Below are positions 17,291-25,193 of a stretch of DNA of 64,000 nt, piece by piece. Made by a program: the position numbers and the translations under genes. The stretch lies in contig NZ_JAOXLP010000002.1 of assembly GCF_025791835.1 (NCBI RefSeq), forward strand, positions 1 through 64,000, given 5' to 3'. Position 1 is the stretch's first letter. Every line of letters begins with the position of its first letter. This stretch comes from Roseomonas xinghualingensis. Lineage in GTDB: Bacteria > Pseudomonadota > Alphaproteobacteria > Acetobacterales > Acetobacteraceae. The notes under the pieces are model-generated. The model was not told where the DNA came from. It was given only the letters and a program-made list of their open reading frames with translations, and ran no database searches.

Positions 17291-17327
17291 GGATGGCTCC
17301 GGTTCTGTTCGGAGCTATCCTGAGGCG

Positions 17328-17516
17328 ATGGCAGAGATCGTCAACCTGAACCGCGCCCGTAAGATTCGTGAGCGCGAGGCGGCCGTTGCAAAGGCTGCCG
17401 CCAACCGTGCCGCCCATGGCCGCACCAAGGCGGAGCGCATGAAGGACGCGGCGGCGAAGGTGCAGCGCGATGCGCTGCTGGATGGGGCGCGGCTGGAAGA
17501 TCCGCCGCGCCGCTGA
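17328..17516 (+). CDS. DUF4169 family small protein
   Basis: A 62-residue, highly basic, Ala/Lys/Arg-rich protein starting MAEIVNLNRARKIREREAAV, the characteristic opening of DUF4169, a family of tiny alphaproteobacterial proteins of unknown function. It is probably a long charged helix. It begins 38 bp from the divergent dienelactone hydrolase and converges with the phasin gene. The recognisable N-terminus makes it a genuine gene despite its size. Confidence 0.85.
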   Translation: MAEIVNLNRARKIREREAAVAKAAANRAAHGRTKAERMKDAAAKVQRDALLDGARLEDPPRR

Positions 17517-17529
17517 GGGGTGAAAGCGG

Positions 17530-17955
17530 CTATTTCTTCTCGATCATGCCGCGCACTTCATCCATCGCCTCGGAGAAGCGCTTGTTCAGCACGGTCAGCG
17601 CCTCGGAGTTGGACTTCTGGATGAGTTCCGCCAGCTCTTTCATGTTGCCGACGGCGCGCTCATAGGAGGCCTTCACCATTTCGGCCTGCTTCACCGCGCG
17701 GTCCTGCGGATCGGTGCCGGAGCTAGCGCCGCGCACCGCATCCGTCATCTCGGACATGGACTGCTGCAGGATCTCCATGTGGCGGCGGGCGATGGCCTGC
17801 GCGCCTTCCAGCGCCACGCGGTTGGCGGCGGAAAGAGCCTCCAGATTGCGGCGCTGAGCGGAGGCGAGCGCCTCCACATCCACCATCGGCAGGCGCATCT
17901 CGGACAGGAGGCGCAGCGGGTCCATTTCCGGCGGAAAGGTGGGGCGGTCGGACAT
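17530..17955 (-). CDS. Phasin family protein
   Basis: A 141-residue amphipathic, helical protein matching the phasin_2 pattern: VEALASAQRRNLEALSAANR near residues 27-46, QAIARRHMEILQQSMSEM, then a Lys/Glu-rich helix and LIQKSNSEALTVLNKRF. Phasins coat polyhydroxyalkanoate granules and control their size. It has no membrane or signal segment. It has its own start with spacing consistent with a single gene, and no PHA synthase is in the window. It points to PHA storage in this organism. Confidence 0.92.
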   Translation of the reverse strand: MSDRPTFPPEMDPLRLLSEMRLPMVDVEALASAQRRNLEALSAANRVALEGAQAIARRHMEILQQSMSEMTDAVRGASSGTDPQDRAVKQAEMVKASYERAVGNMKELAELIQKSNSEALTVLNKRFSEAMDEVRGMIEKK

Positions 17956-18079
17956 GGGCGTTTCTCCTGATGAATAAGGGGTATCCTGGCGCGTCCGGCC
18001 CAGGCGCTGCAAGCGGGGTGGCCGGATCACCCGCGATTCGACACTCTCAGCCAGGACGCGCCGAATGTTCCTGACGATG

Positions 18080-18916
18080 TCAGGCGGAGGGCAGGCTGCC
18101 GGTGCCGCCCGTCTTGCGAGGGGGCTTGGGAGTGGGGGGGGCACCGGGCGCTTCGGGATCATTCGCGGTGGGCGGCGTGAGCACGGCCGGGGGCAGGGGT
18201 TCAGGCCGATGGCCCGCATCCTGGGCGCCTGAGGCATCCGCCATCATGATCCCCGTATCCGCCAGTGGCGGATCCACCACATCCGGTGGCATGGAATCGG
18301 CACCTTCCACCGGCCCGGGTGCCTCCTGTGGCTCCTCCTCGGAGAGGCGCAGGGTGCGGGCGACCTTCTCGGCACGGTCCAGGGCGCGGTCCAGTGCGGC
18401 CATGGTGGGGCCGAGATCGACGCTGTCGTCATCCTCCCAGGCGCGGGCGGCGCTCAGCCACACGCCGGTCAGGCCCTGCACCCGCAGCGCCCCCGGGATG
18501 CCGGCGGTGGAGATGCCCGCGCCCTCCAGCGTCCAGGCCATGGAAGCCATCAGGATGGGCGAGAGGAGAAGGGCGGAAAGCGGATCGCGCCGCAGGTCCC
18601 GCTGCAGGCGCAGGACGCCTTCGCGATGCGGGGCCAGCATGTCGAAGCGGCGCATCAGCAGGTCGAAGACCCGGTCCCGGGCGCTGCCGAAGCCGAACTG
18701 GCCGGGCACCGTGCCCTCCAGCACCGCTTGGTCCACGGCGCGGGCATGGGCGCGCAGCAGATCCACCGGAGTGGCGTAGCGGCCGCGCAGATCCGCGAGC
18801 CCCTCGCCGCCCTGGGCCGCGATGCGGGCGAAGGTGGTGCCGTGCCAGCCATGCAGGGCCACCACGCGCCAGAAGGCGTCGAGAAGTTCCGGGGAGGGGG
18901 CGTCGCGCGTATTCAT
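18080..18916 (-). CDS. TetR-like protein with COQ9-type domain and acidic/Pro-rich tail
   Basis: A 278-residue protein. The first 50 residues form a degenerate TetR helix-turn-helix (WRVVALHGWHGTTFARIAAQ). Residues about 60-180 resemble the COQ9/TetR C-terminal fold: DRVFDLLMRRFDMLAPHREG, then LRRDPLSALLLSPILMASMAW. The last 80 residues are a Pro/Glu-rich, probably disordered tail ending KTGGTGSLPSA, longer than in usual relatives. It could be a regulator or a lipid/quinone-binding COQ9 relative. It lies 32 bp downstream of the MFS gene on the same strand. Confidence 0.75.
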   Translation of the reverse strand: MNTRDAPSPELLDAFWRVVALHGWHGTTFARIAAQGGEGLADLRGRYATPVDLLRAHARAVDQAVLEGTVPGQFGFGSARDRVFDLLMRRFDMLAPHREGVLRLQRDLRRDPLSALLLSPILMASMAWTLEGAGISTAGIPGALRVQGLTGVWLSAARAWEDDDSVDLGPTMAALDRALDRAEKVARTLRLSEEEPQEAPGPVEGADSMPPDVVDPPLADTGIMMADASGAQDAGHRPEPLPPAVLTPPTANDPEAPGAPPTPKPPRKTGGTGSLPSA

Positions 18917-18948
18917 CGCTCTGCAAGATGGCGCATTCGTCACCCGGA

Positions 18949-20163
18949 TCAACCGCTTGCCTTGCGTCCCGCCATGGCGACGGCGATGGCGGCGGCCTGG
19001 ATGAGGGCCGCGCCGAGGAACATCGGCCCCGCCCCACCAGCCTCCCGCAGCAGCCCGAAGACGAGGGGCGCGAAGGCATAGGTGGCTTGCCCGCAGGCCG
19101 TGACCAGCGCCACCACCCGTGCCGTGTCCTGCGGCGTGAAATCCGCCTGGGCGATCAGCGGCGGCAGGGAGGTGGCATTGCCCACCCCGGAGCCAAGCAG
19201 AACGATCCCAAGCAACAGCCCCCATGCCTCGCCACCCGCCAGCATCAGCAGGAGGGTGCCAGCCACCTGCACGGCGATTCCCCCCGCCGCCAGGACGCGG
19301 CGGTCGGCGCCGGGCCGCATCAGCCGGCTCATCGCCGAGCGGCCAAGGATGGCGGAGGCGGTGAGCAGCCCCGCCGCGAAGCCGGAAAGCTGTATCCCCA
19401 GCACCGGTACCATCAGGGAGAAAAGATGCGCGATCACCCCGACCTGGGCGAAGAGGGTGAGGGAGGCGAGCAGGGCGAGGGAGACGAAACGCCGTTCCCG
19501 CCAGGGGGAGGCAAGGGGAACCGCTTCCGCGCGGGGCGCGGTAGCGGAGGCAGGAGCGCCGCCATCCGGCATCTGCCCCATGCCGGCCGGGCTTCGGCCC
19601 AGCACCCGCCCGGCGAGCAGCCAGATCGTACCCGCCATTACCGCCCCGACCGCCGCCGCCGCCCAGGAGAAGCCCAGCGCGGCGATGAGCCCGACCCAGA
19701 TCGGCGGCAGCAGAATGCCGCCGATGCTGGCGCCGTTGAAGGCGGCGGAGAGCGCCGCCGGACGGCGCCGGACGAACCAGGGTGAGACCATCGCATTGAT
19801 CGCCGCCGCGCCAGTGGCGGCCCAGCCTGGCCCGGTGAGCAAGGCGGCGGCGAAGAGCAGGAATGGCGAGGTGGCGAGCGCCCAGGCCAGCGCCCCGAGG
19901 GCGGCGGCGATCGCCCCGGCCCGCGTCACCGCCACCAGGCCGAAGCGCGCATGCAGCGCGGGCAGCCGCGCCACCACCGCCGCGCCGATCAGGAAATGGG
20001 CGGTGATGGCCGCTGAGATCAGCCCGACCGACCAGCCGCGTTGCTCATGCACCGCCTGCAGGAAGACCGGCGGGCCATAGAACCCGATACCCCAGCCGAA
20101 TACGGCCACCACGAAGGCCGCCCAGACCACACGCCCGCCGAAGAAACCCGAATCGCCCCGCAT
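18949..20163 (-). CDS. MFS transporter
   Basis: A 12-helix major facilitator of about 404 residues: VVWAAFVVAVFGWGIGFYGP as helix 1, the conserved loop-2/3 region, LLTGPGWAATGAAAINAMVS, NGASIGGILLPPIWVGLIAA, a central cytoplasmic loop rich in Pro/Ala, and the second six-helix half. It resembles the oxalate/formate-type or YbfB-like proton-driven group; the substrate is unknown. I place the start at MRGDSG (20163). An ATG at 20268 with AAGGG upstream would add 35 Ser/Ala/Pro-rich residues and would start 16 bp after the proC stop. It is probably co-transcribed with proC and the TetR-like gene. Confidence 0.85.
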   Translation of the reverse strand: MRGDSGFFGGRVVWAAFVVAVFGWGIGFYGPPVFLQAVHEQRGWSVGLISAAITAHFLIGAAVVARLPALHARFGLVAVTRAGAIAAALGALAWALATSPFLLFAAALLTGPGWAATGAAAINAMVSPWFVRRRPAALSAAFNGASIGGILLPPIWVGLIAALGFSWAAAAVGAVMAGTIWLLAGRVLGRSPAGMGQMPDGGAPASATAPRAEAVPLASPWRERRFVSLALLASLTLFAQVGVIAHLFSLMVPVLGIQLSGFAAGLLTASAILGRSAMSRLMRPGADRRVLAAGGIAVQVAGTLLLMLAGGEAWGLLLGIVLLGSGVGNATSLPPLIAQADFTPQDTARVVALVTACGQATYAFAPLVFGLLREAGGAGPMFLGAALIQAAAIAVAMAGRKASG

Positions 20164-20283
20164 CCGCTCATCCGCCCCATCCGAAGATGGGCCGGATGCA
20201 CGGGATGCCCCGTCCGGTGCTTCGGTGCGGGCCGAAGGATCTGGAGCGGATCGCCCGGAAGCGCGCATCCGCCCTTCAGGCAC

Positions 20284-21096
20284 CTATCCGGCCAGTTCGC
20301 GGGAGCGCTTGGTCGCGGCGTCGATGGCCTCGGAAACCAGGCGAGGCCAGGCGTCCTTGGCCATCAGCACGGCCAGGGCCTGTTCCGTGGTTCCCTTGGG
20401 GGAGGTGACGTTCTTCCGCAGCACCGCCACGTCCTCCTCGCTTCTGCTCAGCAGCGCACCCGATCCGGAGACGGTGGCGCGGGCCATGCGGCGGGCAAGA
20501 TCCGGCGGCAGGCCCTGCTCCAACGCTGCCTTCTCCAGCAGCTCGGCCAGCAGGAAGACATAGGCGGGGCCACCGCCGGAGATGGCGGTGACCGGATCGA
20601 TCAGGCTTTCCGCATCCACCCAGGCGACTTCGCCGGTGGCGGACAGCAGGCGGTCGGCCAGGGCCTTCTGGTCGGCGGAGACGCGGCGGCCGGCGCAGGC
20701 CACGGTGAAGCCCTGGCCGATGGCGGCGGGGGTATTGGGCATGGCGCGTACCACGGCCGCGCCGCCCAGCAGCCCTTCCATGGCCGAGATCGTCTTGCCG
20801 GCCATGATCGAGACGACCACCGCCCCGCCCTGCGCGTAGCGGGCATAGGTGGGCAGGGCGGCCTCGGCCTGCTGCGGCTTGGTGGCGAGGACGACCGCCG
20901 CCGGGGCGAAGTCGTAGGGGATGTCCTCGGCCTCCGGCGCCACCAGCACGCGGCCGGCGAAGGCGGCGGTGGAGGCTGTGTGGGGCTCCACCACGACGGC
21001 GCGGGAAAGGCCGCGCTCCAGCCAGCCGGAGAGCAAGGCACCCCCCATCTTCCCGCATCCAACCAGCAGGACAGGCGGCAACGGCGCAGCGGACAT
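20284..21096 (-). CDS. proC: Pyrroline-5-carboxylate reductase
   Basis: A 270-residue NAD(P)H-dependent enzyme that reduces 1-pyrroline-5-carboxylate to L-proline. The N-terminal Rossmann motif VLLVGCGKMGGALLSGWLER is followed by VVLATKPQQAE. The C-terminal signature ISGGGPAYVFLLAELLEKAA and the TSPKGTTEQAL block contain the substrate-binding residues. Start MSAAPL at 21096; a TTG two codons earlier is weaker. It lies between a YbjN gene upstream (with a terminator between them) and an MFS gene downstream. Confidence 0.96.
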   Translation of the reverse strand: MSAAPLPPVLLVGCGKMGGALLSGWLERGLSRAVVVEPHTASTAAFAGRVLVAPEAEDIPYDFAPAAVVLATKPQQAEAALPTYARYAQGGAVVVSIMAGKTISAMEGLLGGAAVVRAMPNTPAAIGQGFTVACAGRRVSADQKALADRLLSATGEVAWVDAESLIDPVTAISGGGPAYVFLLAELLEKAALEQGLPPDLARRMARATVSGSGALLSRSEEDVAVLRKNVTSPKGTTEQALAVLMAKDAWPRLVSEAIDAATKRSRELAG

Positions 21097-21112
21097 CGGC
21101 AATCCCTCAAAA

Positions 21113-21140
21113 GCGAACCCCGCCTCGCGGCGGGGTTCCT
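21113..21140 (-). terminator. Hairpin between ybjN-like gene and proC
   Basis: GAACCCCGCC-GCGA-GGCGGGGTTC is a perfect 10-bp hairpin on the minus strand, followed by GCTTTTG. It follows the YbjN-family gene by about 8 bp and lies just before the proC start, so it may terminate or attenuate. Confidence 0.7.
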
Positions 21141-21147
21141 CAGAGTC

Positions 21148-21651
21148 TCAGGCTTCGCCGACGCAGTCCAGCATCGCCGCCGCCAAGGCCTCGGTGGGCG
21201 GCTTACCGCCCCAGAGGACGAACTGGAAGGCCGGGAAGAAGCGCTCGCACTCGGTGATGGCGATGTCCACCATGTCCTCGAGGCTCTCGACGCTGGCCGA
21301 GCGGGCGCCGCGCAGTAGGACGGCATGGCGGAAGACGGGAATACCTTCCTCGCCCTCAAGGCCGAAATGCCCGATCCAGAGCTTCTCGTTGGCCAGGGCC
21401 AGCAACTCGTGCAGCTTGCCGCGCACAGCAGGCGGCACCTTCATGTCGAAGGCGCAGGTAAAGTGCATGGCGCTGATTTCGTTCGACCACGAGAAGTGCA
21501 GGCCGTAATCGCACCACTTCCCGGGAGCTTCGGCGGCGATCTCACCATCGGAGCGCCGGTCGAATGCCCACTCATTGGCCGCCACGATCTGCTCGACGAC
21601 GTCGAGCGGATTGGCAGCCCTGTCCCGGTCGGCAGCGAGGGTGGCTGACAT
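21148..21651 (-). CDS. YbjN domain-containing protein
   Basis: A 167-residue protein with the YbjN/type-III-chaperone-like fold: NPLDVVEQIVAANEWAFDRR, KWCDYGLHFSWSNEISAMHF, HELLALANEKLWIGHFGL and AVLLRGARSASVESLEDMVD. It is the alphaproteobacterial form that often neighbours proC. The role is uncertain; the fold suggests a chaperone or sensory-transduction helper. It has one of the best ribosome-binding sites in the window (AGGAGGTGA, 5 nt before ATG), suggesting strong translation. It is transcribed toward proC but separated from it by a hairpin. Confidence 0.88.
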   Translation of the reverse strand: MSATLAADRDRAANPLDVVEQIVAANEWAFDRRSDGEIAAEAPGKWCDYGLHFSWSNEISAMHFTCAFDMKVPPAVRGKLHELLALANEKLWIGHFGLEGEEGIPVFRHAVLLRGARSASVESLEDMVDIAITECERFFPAFQFVLWGGKPPTEALAAAMLDCVGEA

Positions 21652-21774
21652 GGCGTCACCTCCTATCCCGAGACGGGCGCCCCCCGAGTCTGGTAGCGAA
21701 TCGGCTGGGTCAGCCCCAACAAGTTGATACTGCGATGCCGAACGCAGCGGCAAGGCCGAAGGCTGCGGCGGGGA

Positions 21775-22212
21775 TCAGACCCCGCCGCCGGCCTTGTCTT
21801 CCGGCTCATCCTGTTGCGCGGATGCACCGGTGGCGGCACCGGCCTCAAAGGGCGCGGCAGGGGGAGCGGCGGCCGGCATGGCATCCAGCCGCGCCTCCAG
21901 CGCGGTCACGCGGGCGGCGAGGGACTCCGCCTCCTCCCGCGCGCGGCGCGCCACTTCGAGGGCGGCATCCAACTCCTCGCGCTTCACCAGGTTCAGGCGG
22001 GCGGTGAGGGCCTCCACCTGGGCCTGTACCGCGCTCTCGATCTCCGCCCGCGCACCGGAGAGTACGGAGAAGGCGCCGCCGGCCACCCCGGCCAGATCAT
22101 CGAAGAACTTGCCGCGGCCGGAGCCGAAGCCACCTGCCCCGAAAGGCCCTCCGCCCGCCCCGAAGGGACCCCGGGAGGAGCCGCCCGAAGAACCCTGACC
22201 ACCGTCCTGCAT
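21775..22212 (-). CDS. ubiK: UbiK/BMFP-family accessory factor
   Basis: A 145-residue protein. The N-terminal 30 residues are Gly/Phe-rich (SSRGPFGAGGGPFGAGG). The core matches the BMFP/UbiK domain: GKFFDDLAGVAGGAFSVLSG, then a long coiled coil (VEALTARLNLVKREELDAAL, AESLAARVTALEARLDAM), followed by an Ala/Pro tail. UbiK trimerises and helps the aerobic ubiquinone-synthesis enzymes in proteobacteria. The Gly-rich head and long tail exceed the roughly 85-residue E. coli protein but are common in Acetobacteraceae-type versions. It is divergent from lgt. The 123 bp downstream (21652-21774) holds no gene. Confidence 0.82.
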   Translation of the reverse strand: MQDGGQGSSGGSSRGPFGAGGGPFGAGGFGSGRGKFFDDLAGVAGGAFSVLSGARAEIESAVQAQVEALTARLNLVKREELDAALEVARRAREEAESLAARVTALEARLDAMPAAAPPAAPFEAGAATGASAQQDEPEDKAGGGV

Positions 22213-22490
22213 GATCGCCTCCAGTCGAATCGTCCCACCAACATGGGCCCGGCAGGCCTCCAGGCGTAGCCCCTGGGATGTTTTTCCGCAGGCCACCTCA
22301 CCAGCCCGGCATTTCACGCCCGGCGTGATCGGCCCTATACCCGCCCGCGCCTCCCCATCCTGCAAGGGCCGCGCATGTTCCTCCCCACCGGCGGTGCCGG
22401 CTATAACGGCACCCGGTTCACCGCCCTTTCTCCGTGTGGCGGGGCGATGCCCGATGGCGGCCGCCATCCTGGCCTGGAGGGGCTGCCAGC

Positions 22491-23300
22491 GTGATTCCCG
22501 CCATCCTCTTCCCGGCCATCGACCCGGTTGCCATCGCCATCGGGCCCTTTGTCGTGCGCTGGTACGCCCTGGCCTATATCGCCGGCATCGTGATCGGCTG
22601 GCAGGTTGCGCGGCGCCTGGTGGTGAAGGCGCCCGCCGCTGGCACGCCCGAGCAGGTTGACGACTTCGTTACCTGGGCGACGCTGGGTGTCATCCTCGGC
22701 GGGCGGCTGGGCTATGTGCTGTTCTATCGGCCGGACATCATCTGGAACGCGCCCTGGGAGATCGCCTATCTCTGGCATGGCGGCATGTCCTTCCATGGCG
22801 GCGCGGCGGGGGTGATCGTCGCCCTGGCCTGGTTCTGCCACCGCAACCGCGTGCCCTTCCTGCTCTTCTCGGACCGCGTGACGAGCGTGGTGCCGATCGG
22901 CCTCGGCCTTGGCCGCCTCGCCAACTTCATCAATGGGGAACTCTGGGGCCGCACAACCGACATGCCCTGGGGGATGATCTTCCCCAATGGGGGGCCGGAG
23001 CCGCGGCATCCCTCCCAGCTTTACCAGGCGGCGATGGAGGGGCTGATCCTCCTCGTCATCCTGCAATGGATCATCCACACGCCCCGCCTGCGCGCGCGGC
23101 CCGGCTTCACCTCGGGCGCCTTCCTGGCCGGCTACGGCATGGCGCGGATCATCGGCGAGTTCTTCCGCCAGCCCGACGCGCATCTCGGCTACCTCTTCGC
23201 CGGGGCCACCATGGGGCAACTCCTGTCGGTCCCGATGGTGCTGGTGGGAATCTGGCTGATGGCCCGCAGCAGGCCCGTGGCGGAGGCGTCGGCCGCGTGA
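22491..23300 (+). CDS. lgt: Prolipoprotein diacylglyceryl transferase
   Basis: A 269-residue inner-membrane enzyme that adds diacylglycerol from phosphatidylglycerol to the lipobox cysteine of prolipoproteins. About seven membrane segments are seen, with WYALAYIAGIVIG near the start, GGRLGYVLFYRP, HGGMSFHGG and the signature GLGRLANFINGELWGR; RHPSQLYQAAMEG is also conserved. The start is GTG 22491 with GGAGGGG upstream. Its last four bases overlap the following methyltransferase start (GTGA). Lipoprotein-type genes at 25.1-26.2 kb would be clients. Confidence 0.97.
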   Translation: MIPAILFPAIDPVAIAIGPFVVRWYALAYIAGIVIGWQVARRLVVKAPAAGTPEQVDDFVTWATLGVILGGRLGYVLFYRPDIIWNAPWEIAYLWHGGMSFHGGAAGVIVALAWFCHRNRVPFLLFSDRVTSVVPIGLGLGRLANFINGELWGRTTDMPWGMIFPNGGPEPRHPSQLYQAAMEGLILLVILQWIIHTPRLRARPGFTSGAFLAGYGMARIIGEFFRQPDAHLGYLFAGATMGQLLSVPMVLVGIWLMARSRPVAEASAA

Positions 23301-24295
23301 GTGGTGCTCCGGAGCGCCTTGACGCCTTCATGGCGCGTGCGAACGCAACTTATTACGCCTCGCGCGATCCGTTCGGGACGGCCGGTGACTTCATCACCTC
23401 ACCCGAGATCACCCAGGCCTTCGGCGAATGCCTCGGGCTCTGGGCGGCCATCACCTGGCAGCTGATGGGCCGGCCCGACCCGGTGATCCTGGCTGAGGCC
23501 GGGCCGGGGCGCGGCACTCTCATGGCCGATGCGCTGCGCGCCGTCCGCTCCATGGTGCCGGATTTCGCCCGCGCGGCCCGGCTGCACCTGATCGAGACCT
23601 CGCCGTTGCTGCGGGAGGCGCAGCGAGCCCGCCTGCCCGATGCCAGCTGGCACGAGGATATCTCGGGACTGCCGGATGGTCCGCTGATCCTGCTGGCGAA
23701 CGAGTTCCTGGATGCGCTTCCCATCCGCCAGTTCCTGCGGCGGGATGGTGGCTGGATGGAACGCTTCGTGGAGAACGGCCGCTTCATCGAGCAGCCCGCC
23801 CCCGATGCCCCACTGCCCGATGCGGGCGAGGAGGGCGAGATCCGCGAGGTGAACGAGCCGGCCCGGGCCGTCGCATCCGCCTTGGGCGCAAGGCTGGCGG
23901 CACAGGGAGGTGCCGCGCTGTTCATCGACTACGGCCCCGGCGAGAGCGGCCCTGGTGACAGCCTGCAGGCCATCCGCAACCGCAAGGCGGCCGATCCACT
24001 CGCCGATCCTGGCGCTTCCGACCTGACGGCCCATGTCGATTTCGCTGCCCTGGCCGGGGCGGCCCGCGCTGCCGGCGCCGCCGTGCATGGGCCGCTGCCG
24101 CAGGGCCTGTTCCTGCTGCGCCTCGGCCTGCACAGCCGCGCGGCGGCGCTGGCGGCTTCCGATCCGGGCCGCGGCGCCCGCCATTTAGAGGCCGCGACCC
24201 GGCTCACCGCACCCGAGGCCATGGGCCGGCTCTTCAAGGCCATGGTCCTTTGCCACCCCAGCCTTCCAACCCCGCCCGGTTTCGGAACTGCATGA
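23297..24295 (+). CDS. MidA/NDUFAF7-type SAM-dependent methyltransferase
   Basis: A 332-residue class I methyltransferase of the MidA family (human NDUFAF7 methylates an arginine of complex I). Visible features: YYASRDPFGTAGDFITSPEI at the N-terminus, the SAM motif VILAEAGPGRGTLMADALRA, HLIETSPLLREAQR, LLANEFLDALPIRQF and FIDYGPGE; DLTAHVDFAALA is also typical. GTG 23297 overlaps the lgt stop and the 3' end overlaps pgeF (ATGA), a tight three-gene unit. A role in respiratory complex I assembly is inferred from the eukaryotic family. Confidence 0.92.
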   Translation: MSGAPERLDAFMARANATYYASRDPFGTAGDFITSPEITQAFGECLGLWAAITWQLMGRPDPVILAEAGPGRGTLMADALRAVRSMVPDFARAARLHLIETSPLLREAQRARLPDASWHEDISGLPDGPLILLANEFLDALPIRQFLRRDGGWMERFVENGRFIEQPAPDAPLPDAGEEGEIREVNEPARAVASALGARLAAQGGAALFIDYGPGESGPGDSLQAIRNRKAADPLADPGASDLTAHVDFAALAGAARAAGAAVHGPLPQGLFLLRLGLHSRAAALAASDPGRGARHLEAATRLTAPEAMGRLFKAMVLCHPSLPTPPGFGTA

Positions 24296-25074
24296 TCCTT
24301 GATCTCGACAAGGCGGAATTCCTCACCGCCCCTTCGCTGCGCGGCCTGCCGCATGGCTTCTTCACCCGGCGTGGCGGCGTCTCCACCGGCCGTTTCGCCA
24401 GCCTCAACTGCTCGCTTTCCAGCGCCGACGAGCGGGAATCCGTGATGGAGAACCGTGCCCGGGCCATGCGGGCGCTGGGCCGGACCCCTGGCTCGCTCTC
24501 CGGCGTGCACCAGGTGCATGGCGCGGCGGTGGTGGTGACCGATGAGCCGATTCCGGCCGGAGAGGGGCCCCGGGCAGACGCGATCGTGACGAACCAGCCC
24601 CGGGTAACGCTTGGCGTCATCACCGCCGATTGCGGCCCCGTTCTCTTCGCCGATCTCCGGGCCGGGGTGGTGGGGGCCTGCCATGCGGGCTGGCGCGGTG
24701 CCCTGGGGGGCGTGCTGGAGGCGACCATCGAGGCGATGGAAGGGCTGGGGGCGAAGCGGGAAGGCATGGTCGCTGCGCTGGGCCCCTGCATCCGGCAGCA
24801 GAGCTACGAGGTGGGCTCCAACCTGCGCGAGGCGCTTCTGGCCAGCGATCCGGAAGGAGAGCGCTTCCTCGCGCCCGGACGCCGGATGGGGCATTGGCAG
24901 TTCGACATGGCCGGGCTGATCCTGGCCCGGCTGCGGGCGGCCGGGGTGGCCGCCGAGGCTTTGCCGAACGACACGCTGGTAGACGAGGCCCGCTTCTTCT
25001 CCCATCGCCGCCGCACGCTGGAGGGGGGCGGACCGATCGGCCATCAGCTCTCCGCCATCGCGTTGCCGGCATGA
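24292..25074 (+). CDS. pgeF: Peptidoglycan editing factor PgeF (laccase-domain, YfiH)
   Basis: A 260-residue multicopper-oxidase-like purine/peptidoglycan-quality enzyme. Signature blocks are PHGFFTRRGGVSTGRFASLN, HQVHG, TADCGPVLF and CHAGWRGAL, with His and Cys residues for the metal site, then LGPCIRQQSYEV and DTLVDEARFFSHRR. PgeF removes wrongly incorporated L-Ser from cell-wall precursors; some homologues act on purine nucleosides. The start ATG overlaps the methyltransferase TGA by four bases. It is the last gene of the lgt unit. Confidence 0.94.
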   Translation: MILDLDKAEFLTAPSLRGLPHGFFTRRGGVSTGRFASLNCSLSSADERESVMENRARAMRALGRTPGSLSGVHQVHGAAVVVTDEPIPAGEGPRADAIVTNQPRVTLGVITADCGPVLFADLRAGVVGACHAGWRGALGGVLEATIEAMEGLGAKREGMVAALGPCIRQQSYEVGSNLREALLASDPEGERFLAPGRRMGHWQFDMAGLILARLRAAGVAAEALPNDTLVDEARFFSHRRRTLEGGGPIGHQLSAIALPA

Positions 25075-25120
25075 GCTGCCTTGGCATCATCCCGCCCATC
25101 CGTGGATAAGGGCGCCGACC

Positions 25121-25189
25121 ATGCATTACATCCTCATGTTCCTGGCGCTGATGTTCCTGACCCTGATCGCCTCCTGCGTGATGGGCTGA
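25121..25189 (+). CDS. 22-aa hydrophobic peptide with lipobox
   Basis: ATG 25121 follows AAGGG and gives MHYILMFLALMFLTLIASCV followed by MG and TGA. The whole peptide is a membrane/signal segment, and LIASC fits a lipobox with Cys19, which would leave a 4-residue lipopeptide after Lgt and signal peptidase II. The next gene, a lipoprotein, starts 4 bp downstream, suggesting coupling. It resembles small entericidin-like or leader peptides, but no family is recognised. Too small to be certain. Confidence 0.45.
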   Translation: MHYILMFLALMFLTLIASCVMG

Positions 25190-25193
25190 CGCG

